This document shows positions 35,990 to 45,369 of a DNA stretch of 64,000 bases, piece by piece. Position numbers and translations under genes: made by a program. Position 1 is the first letter of the stretch, and each line of letters starts with the position of its first letter. The stretch comes from Nostoc sp. XA010 (GTDB taxonomy: Bacteria > Cyanobacteriota > Cyanobacteriia > Cyanobacteriales > Nostocaceae), in NCBI RefSeq assembly GCF_020829625.1, contig NZ_JAIVFX010000007.1, positions 253,014 through 317,013 on the forward strand, written 5' to 3'. The notes below the pieces were generated by a model that was not told the DNA's origin, did not search any database, and saw nothing but the letters and a program-made list of their open reading frames with translations.

Positions 35990-37297
35990 GTGATGAAACT
36001 AGATTTAGTCAGGTTTTTTCAAGCTTGCAACCCCAGTAAGACTCTGGTTGTGAGCAAACCGGAGGATAGACAATATTATATTGATTTCTCTAAAGTGCGT
36101 GGTGCCAAGATTATTGAAGAATTAGGGCGAACTATCACGCGCCTTTCACCTGAGCAGGCTACTTGTCAATTGTTTACAGGACATATCGGCTGTGGCAAGT
36201 CTACTGAATTACTGCGACTCAAAACAGAGTTAGAACAGCAGGGATTTCATGTGGTTTATTTTGAGTCTAGCCAAAGCCTGGATATGGCTGATATTGATGT
36301 TACAGATATTTTACTAGCGATCGCTCGTGAAGTGAGTCAAAGTCTAGAAGCAATAAAAATTAATTTGAAACCAGGATACTTTAAAAATTTATTTACTGAA
36401 ATTTCAGAGTTTTTGCAAACGCCGTTAGATATTGGGGTTGAGGCTGAGTTATCTGTAGGTATTGCCAAGATTACCGCCAAAACTAAAGATAGTCCTAAAC
36501 TTCGCGGACAGTTACGCCAATATTTAGAACCGCGTACCAATGGCATTTTAGAATCAATCAACAAAGAATTGCTCAAGCCTGCTATAGACAAACTGAAGCA
36601 GCAAGGTAAAAAAGGACTGGTGGTAATTATAGATAATCTCGACCGAGTGGATAATTCTTTAAAGCCTTCCGGTCATTACCAGCCAGAATATCTCTTTGTT
36701 GAACGCGGTGAACAGTTAAACCAGCTAAATTGTCATGTTGTTTATACTATTCCGTTAGTGTTGATTTTTTCTAACGCTTTAGGCAGGTTAACAAATCGCT
36801 TTGGCGCAGACCCCAAGGTTTTGCCAATGGTTCCTGTGCAATTACAAGATGGTTCGCAATTTTCAGAGGGAATCACGCTGCTGCAACAGATGGTCATGGC
36901 GAGGGCTTTTCCTGGTGTCAATTGGGAACAAAGCCAGTATTTGATTACTGAAGTTTTTGATAGTCCTGATAGTTTAGAGAGACTTTGCCGAGTTAGCGGC
37001 GGTCATTTGCGTAACTTGTTGATGTTATTGTTTCGCTGTCTTCAGCAAGAAGACCCACCTTTGTCGCAAGAGTGTGTAAATAGAGTGATTAAACAACGCC
37101 GTAATGAGCTAACTTTGGCAATTACGCCCGATGAATGGGAATTACTGCGTGAGGTAGCGCAAGAGAAAAACTTGAGAGGTCATGAAAGATATGAACTTTT
37201 GCTCCGCAGTATGTTTGTATTTGAATACCGGGATGAGGATGGTTCTTGGTTTGATATCAATCCGATTTTGGCTGAAGCGAAGGAATTTAAGTTGTAA
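35990..37297 (+). CDS. P-loop ATPase of the STAND/AAA type, neighbour of the NLR-like gene
   Basis: The 435-residue protein has Walker A GHIGCGKST at residues 64-72, and Walker B GLVVIIDNLDRV ending near Asp215, followed by a sensor-like VVYTIPLVLIFS and a C-terminal helical/winged-helix part (LRNLLMLLFRCLQQED; ITPDEWELLREVA). The N-terminus (FFQACNPSKTLVV) precedes the ATPase without a separate effector. No membrane segment. It is related to KAP/AAA_16-like NTPases found next to STAND genes. Downstream, on the same strand, come a minisatellite and a 1727-residue WD40 protein. A shared role is suggested only by position. Confidence 0.78.
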   Translation: MMKLDLVRFFQACNPSKTLVVSKPEDRQYYIDFSKVRGAKIIEELGRTITRLSPEQATCQLFTGHIGCGKSTELLRLKTELEQQGFHVVYFESSQSLDMADIDVTDILLAIAREVSQSLEAIKINLKPGYFKNLFTEISEFLQTPLDIGVEAELSVGIAKITAKTKDSPKLRGQLRQYLEPRTNGILESINKELLKPAIDKLKQQGKKGLVVIIDNLDRVDNSLKPSGHYQPEYLFVERGEQLNQLNCHVVYTIPLVLIFSNALGRLTNRFGADPKVLPMVPVQLQDGSQFSEGITLLQQMVMARAFPGVNWEQSQYLITEVFDSPDSLERLCRVSGGHLRNLLMLLFRCLQQEDPPLSQECVNRVIKQRRNELTLAITPDEWELLREVAQEKNLRGHERYELLLRSMFVFEYRDEDGSWFDINPILAEAKEFKL

Positions 37298-37365
37298 ATC
37301 GGCTGTAGGGGCGTAAAGTTGTAAGCCATTACCTATCATGTATTTTGTAAAATGGCACAACATTA

Positions 37366-37611
37366 ACGCTGTCAGCAAGTGCGGGAGCTACATCAGCAAG
37401 TGTGGGAGCTACATCAGCAAGTGCGGGAGCTACATCAGTAAGTGTGGGAGCTATATCAACAAGTGCGGGAGCTACATCAGTAAGTGCGGGAGCTACATCA
37501 ACAAGTGCGGGAGCTACATCAACAAGTGCGGGAGCTACATCAGCAAGTGCGGGAGCTACATCAGTAAGTGCGGGAGCTACATCAGTAAGTGCGGGAGCCG
37601 TGTCAGTTGTC
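37366..37611. repeat. 21-bp minisatellite, 10 full units plus degenerate ends
   Basis: Ten head-to-tail 21-bp units with consensus GYGGGAGCTACATCARYAAGT run from 37381 to 37590, flanked by partial copies (37366-37380 and 37591-37611). Variation is confined to a C/T at position 2 and the CA/TA/CA(A) near position 16-17. Because the unit is a multiple of three, several frames are open (GATSASA or CGSYISK on plus, ADVAPAL on minus), but none has a ribosome binding site or family match. Confidence 0.9.
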
Positions 37612-37858
37612 ATCTTCACAACTACAGCTTTTTACAACTAGCAGAAATCGTCCATCGTCCTTCCTGCCTCCTGCCTCAAAACCCGTAGCTTTGTACTTCA
37701 TGCAAAGGAAAACTGCTATAGGACTAATATTTGATTTCTGAAAAAGCTCGGTACAGACCGAAAAGCCTAATTCCTTATTCCCTATTCCTTACTCCCCACT
37801 CCCCACTCCCCGCCCACGTAGATAATTTCAAAAATCAAATACGATTCCTATATATGTT

Positions 37859-40800
37859 ATGAGTAATCAGCGAGAGCCAGAAAATTTAGCCTTTGACAAT
37901 GAACGTTCATTGCAAACTCTGGTGCGAACAATTACCCTTTCTCAGGGGGAATTTTCGCTGATTTTGCTGCGCTGTAACTATGCTGATTTACGTCAGCGCA
38001 TGGTAGAACGTCTGCACCAATTATCTCCTGTACACATTCACGAAATTACTTTACCTGCATCAGTCAAAACGCTTTACACAAATATACGCGAACAACTGGG
38101 AGATGAACAGCCACTTACATTAATGATTTTTGGTTTGGAGTCAGTTAAAGATATTGATACAGTTCTGACTTCAGCTAACCAAGTACGGGAGGAGTTTAGA
38201 AAGAATTTCCCGTTTCCGATATTGTTGTGGGTTAATGATTCACTTCTGCAAAAATTTATTCGATTAGCTACTGATTTAGAGAATTGGGCAACTATCATCG
38301 AGTTTGAAAACCCTACCGATGAGTTAGTCAATTTCCTTCAGCAAAAAAGTGATGAAATCTTTGCAGGTGATATAACGCCCAATCCCCAAATGTGCCGGGA
38401 ACTAGAAACCGCCCGTCAAGATTTGCAAAATCGAGGAGAAGTATTAGAAGCAGCACTTCAAGCAAGTTTAGAGTTTCTGCTTGGTTTAAATGATTATCTA
38501 CATGACCACATAGATTCTGCTTTAGCACATTATCAACAAAGTTTGGGGTTCTGGCAACAAAGTAATTATTTAGAGCGACAAGGTATATTACTCGTTAATA
38601 TTGCTTCAGCTTATAATCGCCAATCTGAAAAAAATCAGACCGAAAATCAACGCTATTGGCAAGAGTCTAGAATTCACTTTCAACAAGCTATTGAAATTTT
38701 TGAACAAGCACAACGTTCAGATTTAGTTGCAAAACATATTACTAAACTGGGTGAAGTGCTACGACGTTTACAAGCATGGCCAGAGTTGCAAAGTCTTGTG
38801 GAAAAATCTCTGCCGCTACATCAAAATTATGGAACATCGTTGCAGTTGGCTCAAGATTACGGATTTTTGGCAGAGGTAGCCTTAGACCGGTCACAGTGGG
38901 ATGAAGCTCATAAACACGCAGGGCAAGCATTGCAAATATTAGCTGCGATACCTAATTTACAACCAGATCAATTTGCTTTATATCGGTTTATTTTAGCAAA
39001 ATCACAACAGGGTTTAGGTCAAATTCAAGCAGCAATTACTAATTTAGAAGCTGCAAAAAATGAAAGTAATCATCACTACAACCCACAATTATATATATCT
39101 ATATTAGAGAGGTTACGCTTACTTTATTTTGAACAAGGTGAATATCTTAAAGCTTTTAATATTAAGCAAGAGCAATTACAAATTGAACAACAGTATGGTT
39201 TTCGCGCTTTTGTTGGTGCGTCTTATCTCAACCCACAGCGACAGGCAATTAATTCTGCACAGTTGCAGGTAGAAAATCCTAAAACAATTGCTCAAGAAAT
39301 TGCTGCTTCTGGTCGAGGACAAGATGTTAAACGTTTGCGAGAAAGAATTGGCGGGACTGAGCATAAATTGACTGTAATTCATGGTCAGTCAGGAGTGGGG
39401 AAAAGCTCGATTTTGCAAGGTGGATTAATCCCGGCGTTGCAACAGCAAGCTATTGGTGAGCGAGATGCTTTACCCATTTTGTTGCGAGTTTATACAGATT
39501 GGGTGGGGATGTTGGGGCGATGTTTAGCTAAGGCTTTTGAGGAAGTCAGAGGTAATCAATTATTTGCTAATCTTGATTCTTCAGCAGCTATTTTAGGACA
39601 ATTACGGAAAAATGCTGACCGAAATTTATTAACGGTTTTAATGTTTGACCAGTTTGAGGAGTTTTTCTTTGTTTATCCAGACCAAAGTCAACGACGAGAA
39701 TTTTATGAGTTTTTGCGAGTTTGTCTAGATATTCCTTTTGTAAAAGTAATTCTGTCTTTGCGGGAAGATTATTTACATTATTTACTAGAGTTAGACCGTC
39801 TGTCTAATTTGACTGCAATTAATAATAATATTCTCGATAAAAATATTCGCTATTACTTGGGTAACTTTTCGCCAGCCCATGCTATGGCTGTTGTGCAGAC
39901 TTTAACTGAACGCTCTCACTTCTACCTAGAGCCTGCACTGATTGATGAATTAGTGCGAGATTTAGCAGGCGAATTGGGGGAGGTTCGCCCGATTGAGTTA
40001 CAAATTGTGGGGACGCAATTACAAACTGAGAAAATTACAACTTTAGAAAAGTATCGTCAGTTTGGCACTAAAGAAAAACTGGTGGAGCGATTTTTAGAAG
40101 AAGTCATCCATGATTGTGGCGCGGAGAATGAACAGGTTGCACAACTGGTTTTATATTTACTCACAGATGAGAATGGGACTCGTCCCCTGAAGACTCGTGC
40201 TGAGTTAGTCGCAGATTTGCCAGCAAAAGCCAATAAACTAGATTTGGTGTTAGAGATTTTTGTGGCATCAAGGTTAGTATTGCTGTTACCAGAATCGCCT
40301 GCTGACCGTTATCAATTGGTTCATGATTACCTTGTGTCGTTCATTCGCCAACAACAAGGCAATGAAATATTAGCAGAATTAGCTAGAGAGCGAGAACAAC
40401 GCCTGCAAGCAGAAGAGAAGCTGAAGCTTGAACGAGATGCAAAGCAGATATTAGTTAATGCTCAACAAGAAGCCAAGCGGCAAATTCGCCAAGGGCGGAT
40501 GCAGTTGAGAGTGAGTTCTGGGTTAGCGGTATGTCTATTATTATTTGCAGCTATATCATCTTTATATGCATTGAATCAAATTCAATTTGCTAAGAATGCT
40601 GATGGTAAAAAACAAGAGGCTGAAAATAAAGTTAAAACGGCTCAAGCTGAATTGCAAGCTACGCAAAAAACACAGCTAGAATTACAGAAGAAAGCGCAAG
40701 AATTAGAAACTAACAAGAAAGATGCAGAGCAAAAGTTTCAAGCAGCGCAGAAGAATCAGCAAGCCGCAGAAGTGAAATTTAAGGTAGCACAGGCAGACTT

Positions 40801-43042
40801 AGGGAAAGTAAACCAGCAAGCAGCAGAATTACAAAATAAAAATTCTCAAGCAGAGGAAAAAATTAAAACAGCTAACGAACAAGTCAAAACGGCTGAAGAG
40901 AAAGCACAACAGGCAAATAGACAACAACAGGAAGCGGAATCTAAAACTAAACAGGCTCAAACTATTTTGAGTCAAGCACAAGCAGCGCTACAAGGAGCAG
41001 AGACAGCACAAAAAGAAGCGCAAAAGGGAACGGAATTAGAACGGGCAGGTGTTAATGCTTTAAAACAGTTTGAATATACTGAGTTAGAATCGCTGGTGTC
41101 AGCAATGCAGAGTGGTAAAAAGTTAAAAACTTTGGTAAAAGATGGTCGCCCTCTAGAAGAATATCCAACTATCAGCCCTATCTATGCTTTGGATAGTATT
41201 CTCAATAAAATTAAAGAACGTAATCAGTTCCAAGGGCATCAAGGCACAGTCTTAAGTGTGAGTTTCAGCCCGGACGGCAAAACCATCGCCACAGCATCAG
41301 ATGACAACACAGCGCGGTTGTGGACGCTCAATGGGCAACTGCTACAAGAATTAAAAGGGCATCAAGGCATAGTCTTAAGTGTGAGTTTCAGCCCGAACGG
41401 CAAAACCATCGCCACGGCATCAGATGACAACACAGCGCGGTTGTGGAACCTGCAAGGGCAACTGCTACAAGAATTAAAAGGGCATCAAGGCTTAGTCTTA
41501 AGTGTGAGTTTCAGCCCGGACGGCAAAACCATCGCCACGGCATCAGATGACAACACAGCGCGGTTGTGGACGCTCAACGGGCAACTGCTGCAAGAATTCA
41601 AAGGGTATCAAGGCGAAGTCTTAAGTGTGAGTTTCAGCCCGGACGGCAAAACCATCGCCACGGCATCAGATGACAACACAGCGCGGTTGTGGAACCTGCA
41701 AGGGCAACTGCTACAAGAATTCAAAGGGCATCAAGGCGAAGTCTTAAGTGTGAGTTTCAGCCCGGACGGCAAAACCATCGCCACGGCATCAGATGACAAC
41801 ACAGCGCGGTTGTGGAACCTGCAAGGGCAACTGCTGCAAGAATTTCAAGGACATCAAGGCTTAGTCTTAAGTGTGAGTTTCAGCCCGGACGGCAAAACCA
41901 TCGCCACGGCATCAGCTGACAAAACAGCGCGGTTGTGGACGCTCAACGGGCAACTGCTGCAAGAATTCAAAGGGCATCAAGGCTTAGCCAGGGGTGTGAG
42001 TTTCAGTCCGGACGGCAAAACCATTGCCACGGCATCAGATGACAAAACAGCGCGGTTGTGGACGCTCAACGGGCAACTGCTGCAAGAATTCAAAGGGCAT
42101 CAAAACTGGGTCTTAAGTGTGAGTTTCAGCCCAAACGGCAAAATCATCGCCACGGCATCAGATGACAACACAGCGCGGTTGTGGAACCTGCAAGGGCAAC
42201 TACTGCAAGAATTCAAAGGGCATCAAGGCTTAGTCAGGGGTGTGAGTTTCAGCCCGGACGGCAAAACCATCGCCACGGCATCCTGGGACAAGACAGCGCG
42301 GTTGTGGAACCTGCAAGGGCAATTGCTGCAAGAATTCAAAGGGCATCAAGGCAGAGTCTTAAGTGTGAGTTTCAGCCCGGACGGCAAAACTATCGCCACG
42401 GCATCATCTGACAAGACAGCGCGGTTATGGAACCTGCAAGGGCAACTGCTGCAAGAATTCAAAGGGCATCAAGGCTATGTCTATAGTGTGAGTTTCAGCC
42501 CGGACGGCAAAACCATCGCCACGGCATCCTGGGACAAGACAGCGCGGTTGTGGAACCTGCAAGGGCAACTGCTACAAGAATTCAAAGGACATCAAGGTTA
42601 TGTCTATAGTGTGAGTTTTAGCCCGGACGGCAAAACCATCGCCACGGCATCATCTGATAACACAGCGCGGTTATGGAACCTGCAAGGGCAACTGCTGCAA
42701 GAATTCAAAAGGCATCAAGGCACAGTCTTCTATAGTGTGAGTTTCAGCCCGGACGGCAAAACCATCGCCACGGCATCAGATGACAAGACAGCGCGGTTGT
42801 GGACGCTCAACGGGCAACTGCTACAAGAATTCAAAGGGCATCAAGGCAGTGTCTGGGGTGTAAGTTTCAGCCCGGACGGCAAAACCATCGCCACGGCATC
42901 AGATGACAACACAGCGCGGTTGTGGCCTGTGGAGAATTTAGACCACTTGTTGGTGCGGGGTTGCAATTGGTTGCATGATTATTTACAGAATAACTCGAAT
43001 TTGGGTGAGAGTGACAAGCGTCTCTGCGATGATATCAAGTAA
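37859..43042 (+). CDS. NLR-like STAND NTPase with TPR region, membrane helix, coiled coil and 14 WD40 repeats
   Basis: The 1727-residue protein reads in order: an N-terminal alpha/beta domain (about 1-165) of unknown type; TPR-like helices (about 190-460); an nSTAND NTPase with Walker A GQSGVGKSS at about 509-517 and Walker B LMFDQFEEFF at about 594-603; a putative transmembrane helix at about 885-905 (GLAVCLLLFAAISSLYAL); a long Gln/Lys/Ala-rich coiled coil (about 905-1065); and 14 WD40 repeats at about 1124-1689. Repeats have 41 residues with a GHQGxVLSVSFSPDGKTIA core, enough for two seven-bladed propellers. STAND proteins of this kind act as ligand-triggered switches. The sensed ligand and output are unknown; no known death-effector domain was recognised. 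Confidence 0.85.
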   Translation: MSNQREPENLAFDNERSLQTLVRTITLSQGEFSLILLRCNYADLRQRMVERLHQLSPVHIHEITLPASVKTLYTNIREQLGDEQPLTLMIFGLESVKDIDTVLTSANQVREEFRKNFPFPILLWVNDSLLQKFIRLATDLENWATIIEFENPTDELVNFLQQKSDEIFAGDITPNPQMCRELETARQDLQNRGEVLEAALQASLEFLLGLNDYLHDHIDSALAHYQQSLGFWQQSNYLERQGILLVNIASAYNRQSEKNQTENQRYWQESRIHFQQAIEIFEQAQRSDLVAKHITKLGEVLRRLQAWPELQSLVEKSLPLHQNYGTSLQLAQDYGFLAEVALDRSQWDEAHKHAGQALQILAAIPNLQPDQFALYRFILAKSQQGLGQIQAAITNLEAAKNESNHHYNPQLYISILERLRLLYFEQGEYLKAFNIKQEQLQIEQQYGFRAFVGASYLNPQRQAINSAQLQVENPKTIAQEIAASGRGQDVKRLRERIGGTEHKLTVIHGQSGVGKSSILQGGLIPALQQQAIGERDALPILLRVYTDWVGMLGRCLAKAFEEVRGNQLFANLDSSAAILGQLRKNADRNLLTVLMFDQFEEFFFVYPDQSQRREFYEFLRVCLDIPFVKVILSLREDYLHYLLELDRLSNLTAINNNILDKNIRYYLGNFSPAHAMAVVQTLTERSHFYLEPALIDELVRDLAGELGEVRPIELQIVGTQLQTEKITTLEKYRQFGTKEKLVERFLEEVIHDCGAENEQVAQLVLYLLTDENGTRPLKTRAELVADLPAKANKLDLVLEIFVASRLVLLLPESPADRYQLVHDYLVSFIRQQQGNEILAELAREREQRLQAEEKLKLERDAKQILVNAQQEAKRQIRQGRMQLRVSSGLAVCLLLFAAISSLYALNQIQFAKNADGKKQEAENKVKTAQAELQATQKTQLELQKKAQELETNKKDAEQKFQAAQKNQQAAEVKFKVAQADLGKVNQQAAELQNKNSQAEEKIKTANEQVKTAEEKAQQANRQQQEAESKTKQAQTILSQAQAALQGAETAQKEAQKGTELERAGVNALKQFEYTELESLVSAMQSGKKLKTLVKDGRPLEEYPTISPIYALDSILNKIKERNQFQGHQGTVLSVSFSPDGKTIATASDDNTARLWTLNGQLLQELKGHQGIVLSVSFSPNGKTIATASDDNTARLWNLQGQLLQELKGHQGLVLSVSFSPDGKTIATASDDNTARLWTLNGQLLQEFKGYQGEVLSVSFSPDGKTIATASDDNTARLWNLQGQLLQEFKGHQGEVLSVSFSPDGKTIATASDDNTARLWNLQGQLLQEFQGHQGLVLSVSFSPDGKTIATASADKTARLWTLNGQLLQEFKGHQGLARGVSFSPDGKTIATASDDKTARLWTLNGQLLQEFKGHQNWVLSVSFSPNGKIIATASDDNTARLWNLQGQLLQEFKGHQGLVRGVSFSPDGKTIATASWDKTARLWNLQGQLLQEFKGHQGRVLSVSFSPDGKTIATASSDKTARLWNLQGQLLQEFKGHQGYVYSVSFSPDGKTIATASWDKTARLWNLQGQLLQEFKGHQGYVYSVSFSPDGKTIATASSDNTARLWNLQGQLLQEFKRHQGTVFYSVSFSPDGKTIATASDDKTARLWTLNGQLLQEFKGHQGSVWGVSFSPDGKTIATASDDNTARLWPVENLDHLLVRGCNWLHDYLQNNSNLGESDKRLCDDIK
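41228..42925 (+). repeat. Tandem 123-bp WD40-coding repeats, 14 copies
   Basis: The units are 123 bp (unit 13 has one extra codon) and almost identical at DNA level, including long synonymous identities, showing recent duplication or gene conversion. Differences cluster after GHQ (residues T/I/L/E/R/Y/S/NW then V/A), at the D/A/W/S before DNT or DKT, and in the alternative blade ends WTLNGQ or WNLQGQ. Confidence 0.9.
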
Positions 43043-43081
43043 TTCGTAATTCGTAATTCGTAATTCGTAATTCGTAATTCG
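43038..43081. repeat. GTAATTC heptamer tandem repeat
   Basis: Six consecutive GTAATTC units begin at the stop codon of the WD40 gene and lead into a small dispersed repeat (GCCTCCAGCAAGAAGCAAGC). The units overlap the last codon of the CDS. Confidence 0.85.
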
Positions 43082-43135
43082 CCTCCAGCAAGAAGCAAGC
43101 TACGCATTAATTAACGCGTAGCGAACAAGATGCTT

Positions 43136-43750
<615 letters not shown>

Positions 43751-44175
43751 CTTGATCTCTTACCAATAGGGATTCGGTAAATGATGCCTACCCTATTAAC
43801 TAACAAATTCTACAAGCTTTCTTAGCGTCCGCCTCCGGCACTGTACGATCGCCTAAGCACCTCGAACGCGATCGCAATTGCAGATATAGCAGGCAACAGG
43901 CAACAGCTTGAAAGTATTATGGTGTAAGGGTTTTACGATAAGGTTATGTCTTAACCTAACTGGCAATTGCTATAATTATAAGTGATCGCCATCTCTTCTC
44001 TAACCCTTTTCTCTTCTCATAGAATGATCCAGAAGATTTGCTACGCCACTATGACTCTTCTATTCTGGGCGCAAATGCTTAGATACTAAAAGGGTAAGCG
44101 ATCGCTTTACTAGCACAATCATACACACTTTAGATATGTACAAGAAAATTGCCGTGCAAGACAAAGCGAAAAATT
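43751..44175. other. Intergenic region with small dispersed repeats
   Basis: The region contains a CGTCCGCCTCCGGCAC-type repeat at about 43825-43870, HIP1 sites at 43868 and 44098, and no recognisable gene. It holds the promoter area of the RHH gene. Confidence 0.4.
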
Positions 44176-44427
44176 ATGCATCGCCGGATTAACATCACCT
44201 TGCCAGATGAGACAATTGAACTAATTGATCGAGTCATTAAAAAAGGCTATTCTCTAGAGGAGATGCTATGCGATTCTCCAGAGGAGAGGCTACGCGATCG
44301 CTGTCGATTCATCAACGAAGCAGTGGAATATTATATTGCTCAAAAAGCCTTAGTGAATATTAGAGAACAGTTAAAAGAGGGAGCCATCCAACGGGCGAAA
44401 CGCGATTTGGAGTTGGTGAAGTTTTGA
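44176..44427 (+). CDS. Ribbon-helix-helix (CopG/Arc-like) antitoxin-type protein with an in-frame repeat insertion
   Basis: From ATG 44176 the product is 83 residues: an RHH strand and helix (MHRRINITLPDETIELIDRV), then SLEEMLCDSPEERLRDRC, then the second helix (RFINEAVEYYIAQ) and a charged tail. In relatives the two helices are joined by a short KGDRSRFI-type turn, so about 16 residues encoded by two 24-bp repeat units (44251-44298) are extra. The frame is open from a TTG at 44149, but the ATG fits the family start. RHH proteins of this type are antitoxins or autorepressors; no toxin gene is seen beside it. Folding and dimerisation may be affected by the insertion. Confidence 0.75.
   Translation: MHRRINITLPDETIELIDRVIKKGYSLEEMLCDSPEERLRDRCRFINEAVEYYIAQKALVNIREQLKEGAIQRAKRDLELVKF
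44251..44298 (+). repeat. Small dispersed repeat, two 24-bp units inside the RHH gene
   Basis: TCTCTAGAGGAGATGCTATG-CGAT (44251-44274) and TCTCCAGAGGAGAGGCTACG-CGAT (44275-44298) are tandem copies in the same frame. Related TCTCxxxGGAGxxGCTACGCG sequence is scattered in Nostoc genomes. Confidence 0.75.
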
Positions 44428-44748
44428 GGCGATGTCTTGCGACAAGCTGCTACGCGTCTATGCACTTTCTAGAATTATTACACGCGATGCCTACGGGGTA
44501 AACTACGCTACCTTTTTAACTTGTGCTAAAGCGTTTGTCGTTTACGTCTTGGGAAGATTTTTAGTTATATTCTCTAACAAACTTAGACGGCTAACTGTTA
44601 ATAACTAACAGCTAATCATCGTAAAAAATTAGCAATTAGACATTAACAATTAGCCGTCAACCCCCTTGGGGAGTATTTAAAATTCAAAACTTAATTTTGA
44701 ATTGTAGTGTAGACGCCTGTCAGAAATATTTCCGCAGGATAGCATCTC
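44428..44748. other. Intergenic region with two small dispersed repeats, no toxin gene
   Basis: A GCGATGTCTTGCGACAAGC repeat starts right after the RHH stop (44432-44460) and a CGCGATGCCTACGGGG repeat lies at 44482-44512. No frame downstream of the antitoxin-like gene encodes a recognisable toxin. Confidence 0.45.
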
Positions 44749-45087
44749 TCAAACACGCTCATCAAATTTAGTGTATGCACTACCAGATTTTATCCAGTAT
44801 TGTTTCAAAGTATGATGAGGCGTATGTAAACTAGCTTTTGCCTGATATAAAATTACTTGGCGATGATCGCCCATCCAAATTTTATTAATCGGTTCAACGG
44901 ATATTACTGTTCCTCCTAAAGAAGCGACACATTGAGAAAATCTTTCAATGGTCGTATATTCTAATGTCTCGAAAATAAAAAAGTTGCCCGAACAAATCAA
45001 GTGGCGACTGCGAATCCAGCAGCGCATCTTTTTTTCAGCTTGTGGAGGTAACATTTTAGATTTAATAGATTCAAGCTGAATCGACAT
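44749..45087 (-). CDS. Hypothetical protein with a CpcD-like segment, possibly frameshifted
   Basis: The 112-residue product contains YTTIERFSQCVASLGGTVIS followed by VEPINKIW, a pattern like the CpcD domain of phycobilisome linkers (aromatic, hydrophobic, GG then V/I-S-I/V-x-P). The similarity is weak. Upstream, a 64-residue frame (44997-45191) overlaps its start, and that frame reads FEERESFADELP, after which this frame supplies RGERFMSIQLESIK, so a single ancestral gene with a frameshift near 45100 is plausible. Alternatively it is a short gene with its own ATG. The C-terminal 45 residues (HTLKQYWIKSGSAYTKFDER) match nothing I know. Confidence 0.4.
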   Translation of the reverse strand: MSIQLESIKSKMLPPQAEKKMRCWIRSRHLICSGNFFIFETLEYTTIERFSQCVASLGGTVISVEPINKIWMGDHRQVILYQAKASLHTPHHTLKQYWIKSGSAYTKFDERV

Positions 45088-45191
45088 AAAGCGCTCACCA
45101 CGGGTAATTCATCAGCAAAACTTTCCCGTTCTTCAAACCGCAAAGGGCTAGGGGTTGACTCCCATATTTGATCGTGGGTTTGAATATCCAT
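44997..45191 (-). pseudogene. Short overlapping frame between the CpcS-like and CpcD-like pieces
   Basis: ATG 45191 (AAAGG 3 nt upstream) opens MDIQTHDQIWESTPSPLRFE and continues to FADELP; beyond about 45100 the residues (SLNLLNLKCYLHKLKKRC) look like an out-of-frame shadow of the 112-residue ORF. It is probably the middle of a disrupted gene. Confidence 0.3.
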
Positions 45192-45195
45192 ACCT

Positions 45196-45369
45196 TTATC
45201 TAGACTTGTCCAAACAGATTTCTACTACCACCGCCGACTTATCGACGGATTGAGACTCAATGTCAGTGCTAGAAAGCACTTGTTCAAAGTGGGCGAATGC
45301 TAGATAACGATCGCACCATAGCGATCGCCATTGTCCAGTTGAAAGTTCAAAGAATTCAGTAATTTCCAT
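45196..45369 (-). pseudogene. N-terminal fragment resembling CpcS/CpeS bilin lyase
   Basis: ATG 45369 to TAA 45196 encodes 57 residues beginning MEITEFFELSTGQWRSLW and CDRYLAFAHFEQV. CpcS/CpeS-family phycobiliprotein lyases begin with an EFFQxSxGxWxSQRxxHHLAF pattern and are about 170-200 residues, so this is a truncated copy; the invariant SQRTSHH part is altered (SLWCDRY). It shares its frame with the 112-residue ORF downstream. I consider it a decayed lyase-like gene; it was absent from simple long-ORF reading. Confidence 0.4.

Noticed and set aside
37366..37611. Possible CRISPR array
   Set aside because: The units are contiguous with no unique spacers; it is a minisatellite.
37329..37688. 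Three overlapping frames across the minisatellite (ADVAPAL, GATSASA and CGSYISK peptides)
   Set aside because: They are open only because the repeat is 21 bp long; none has a start signal or known domain.
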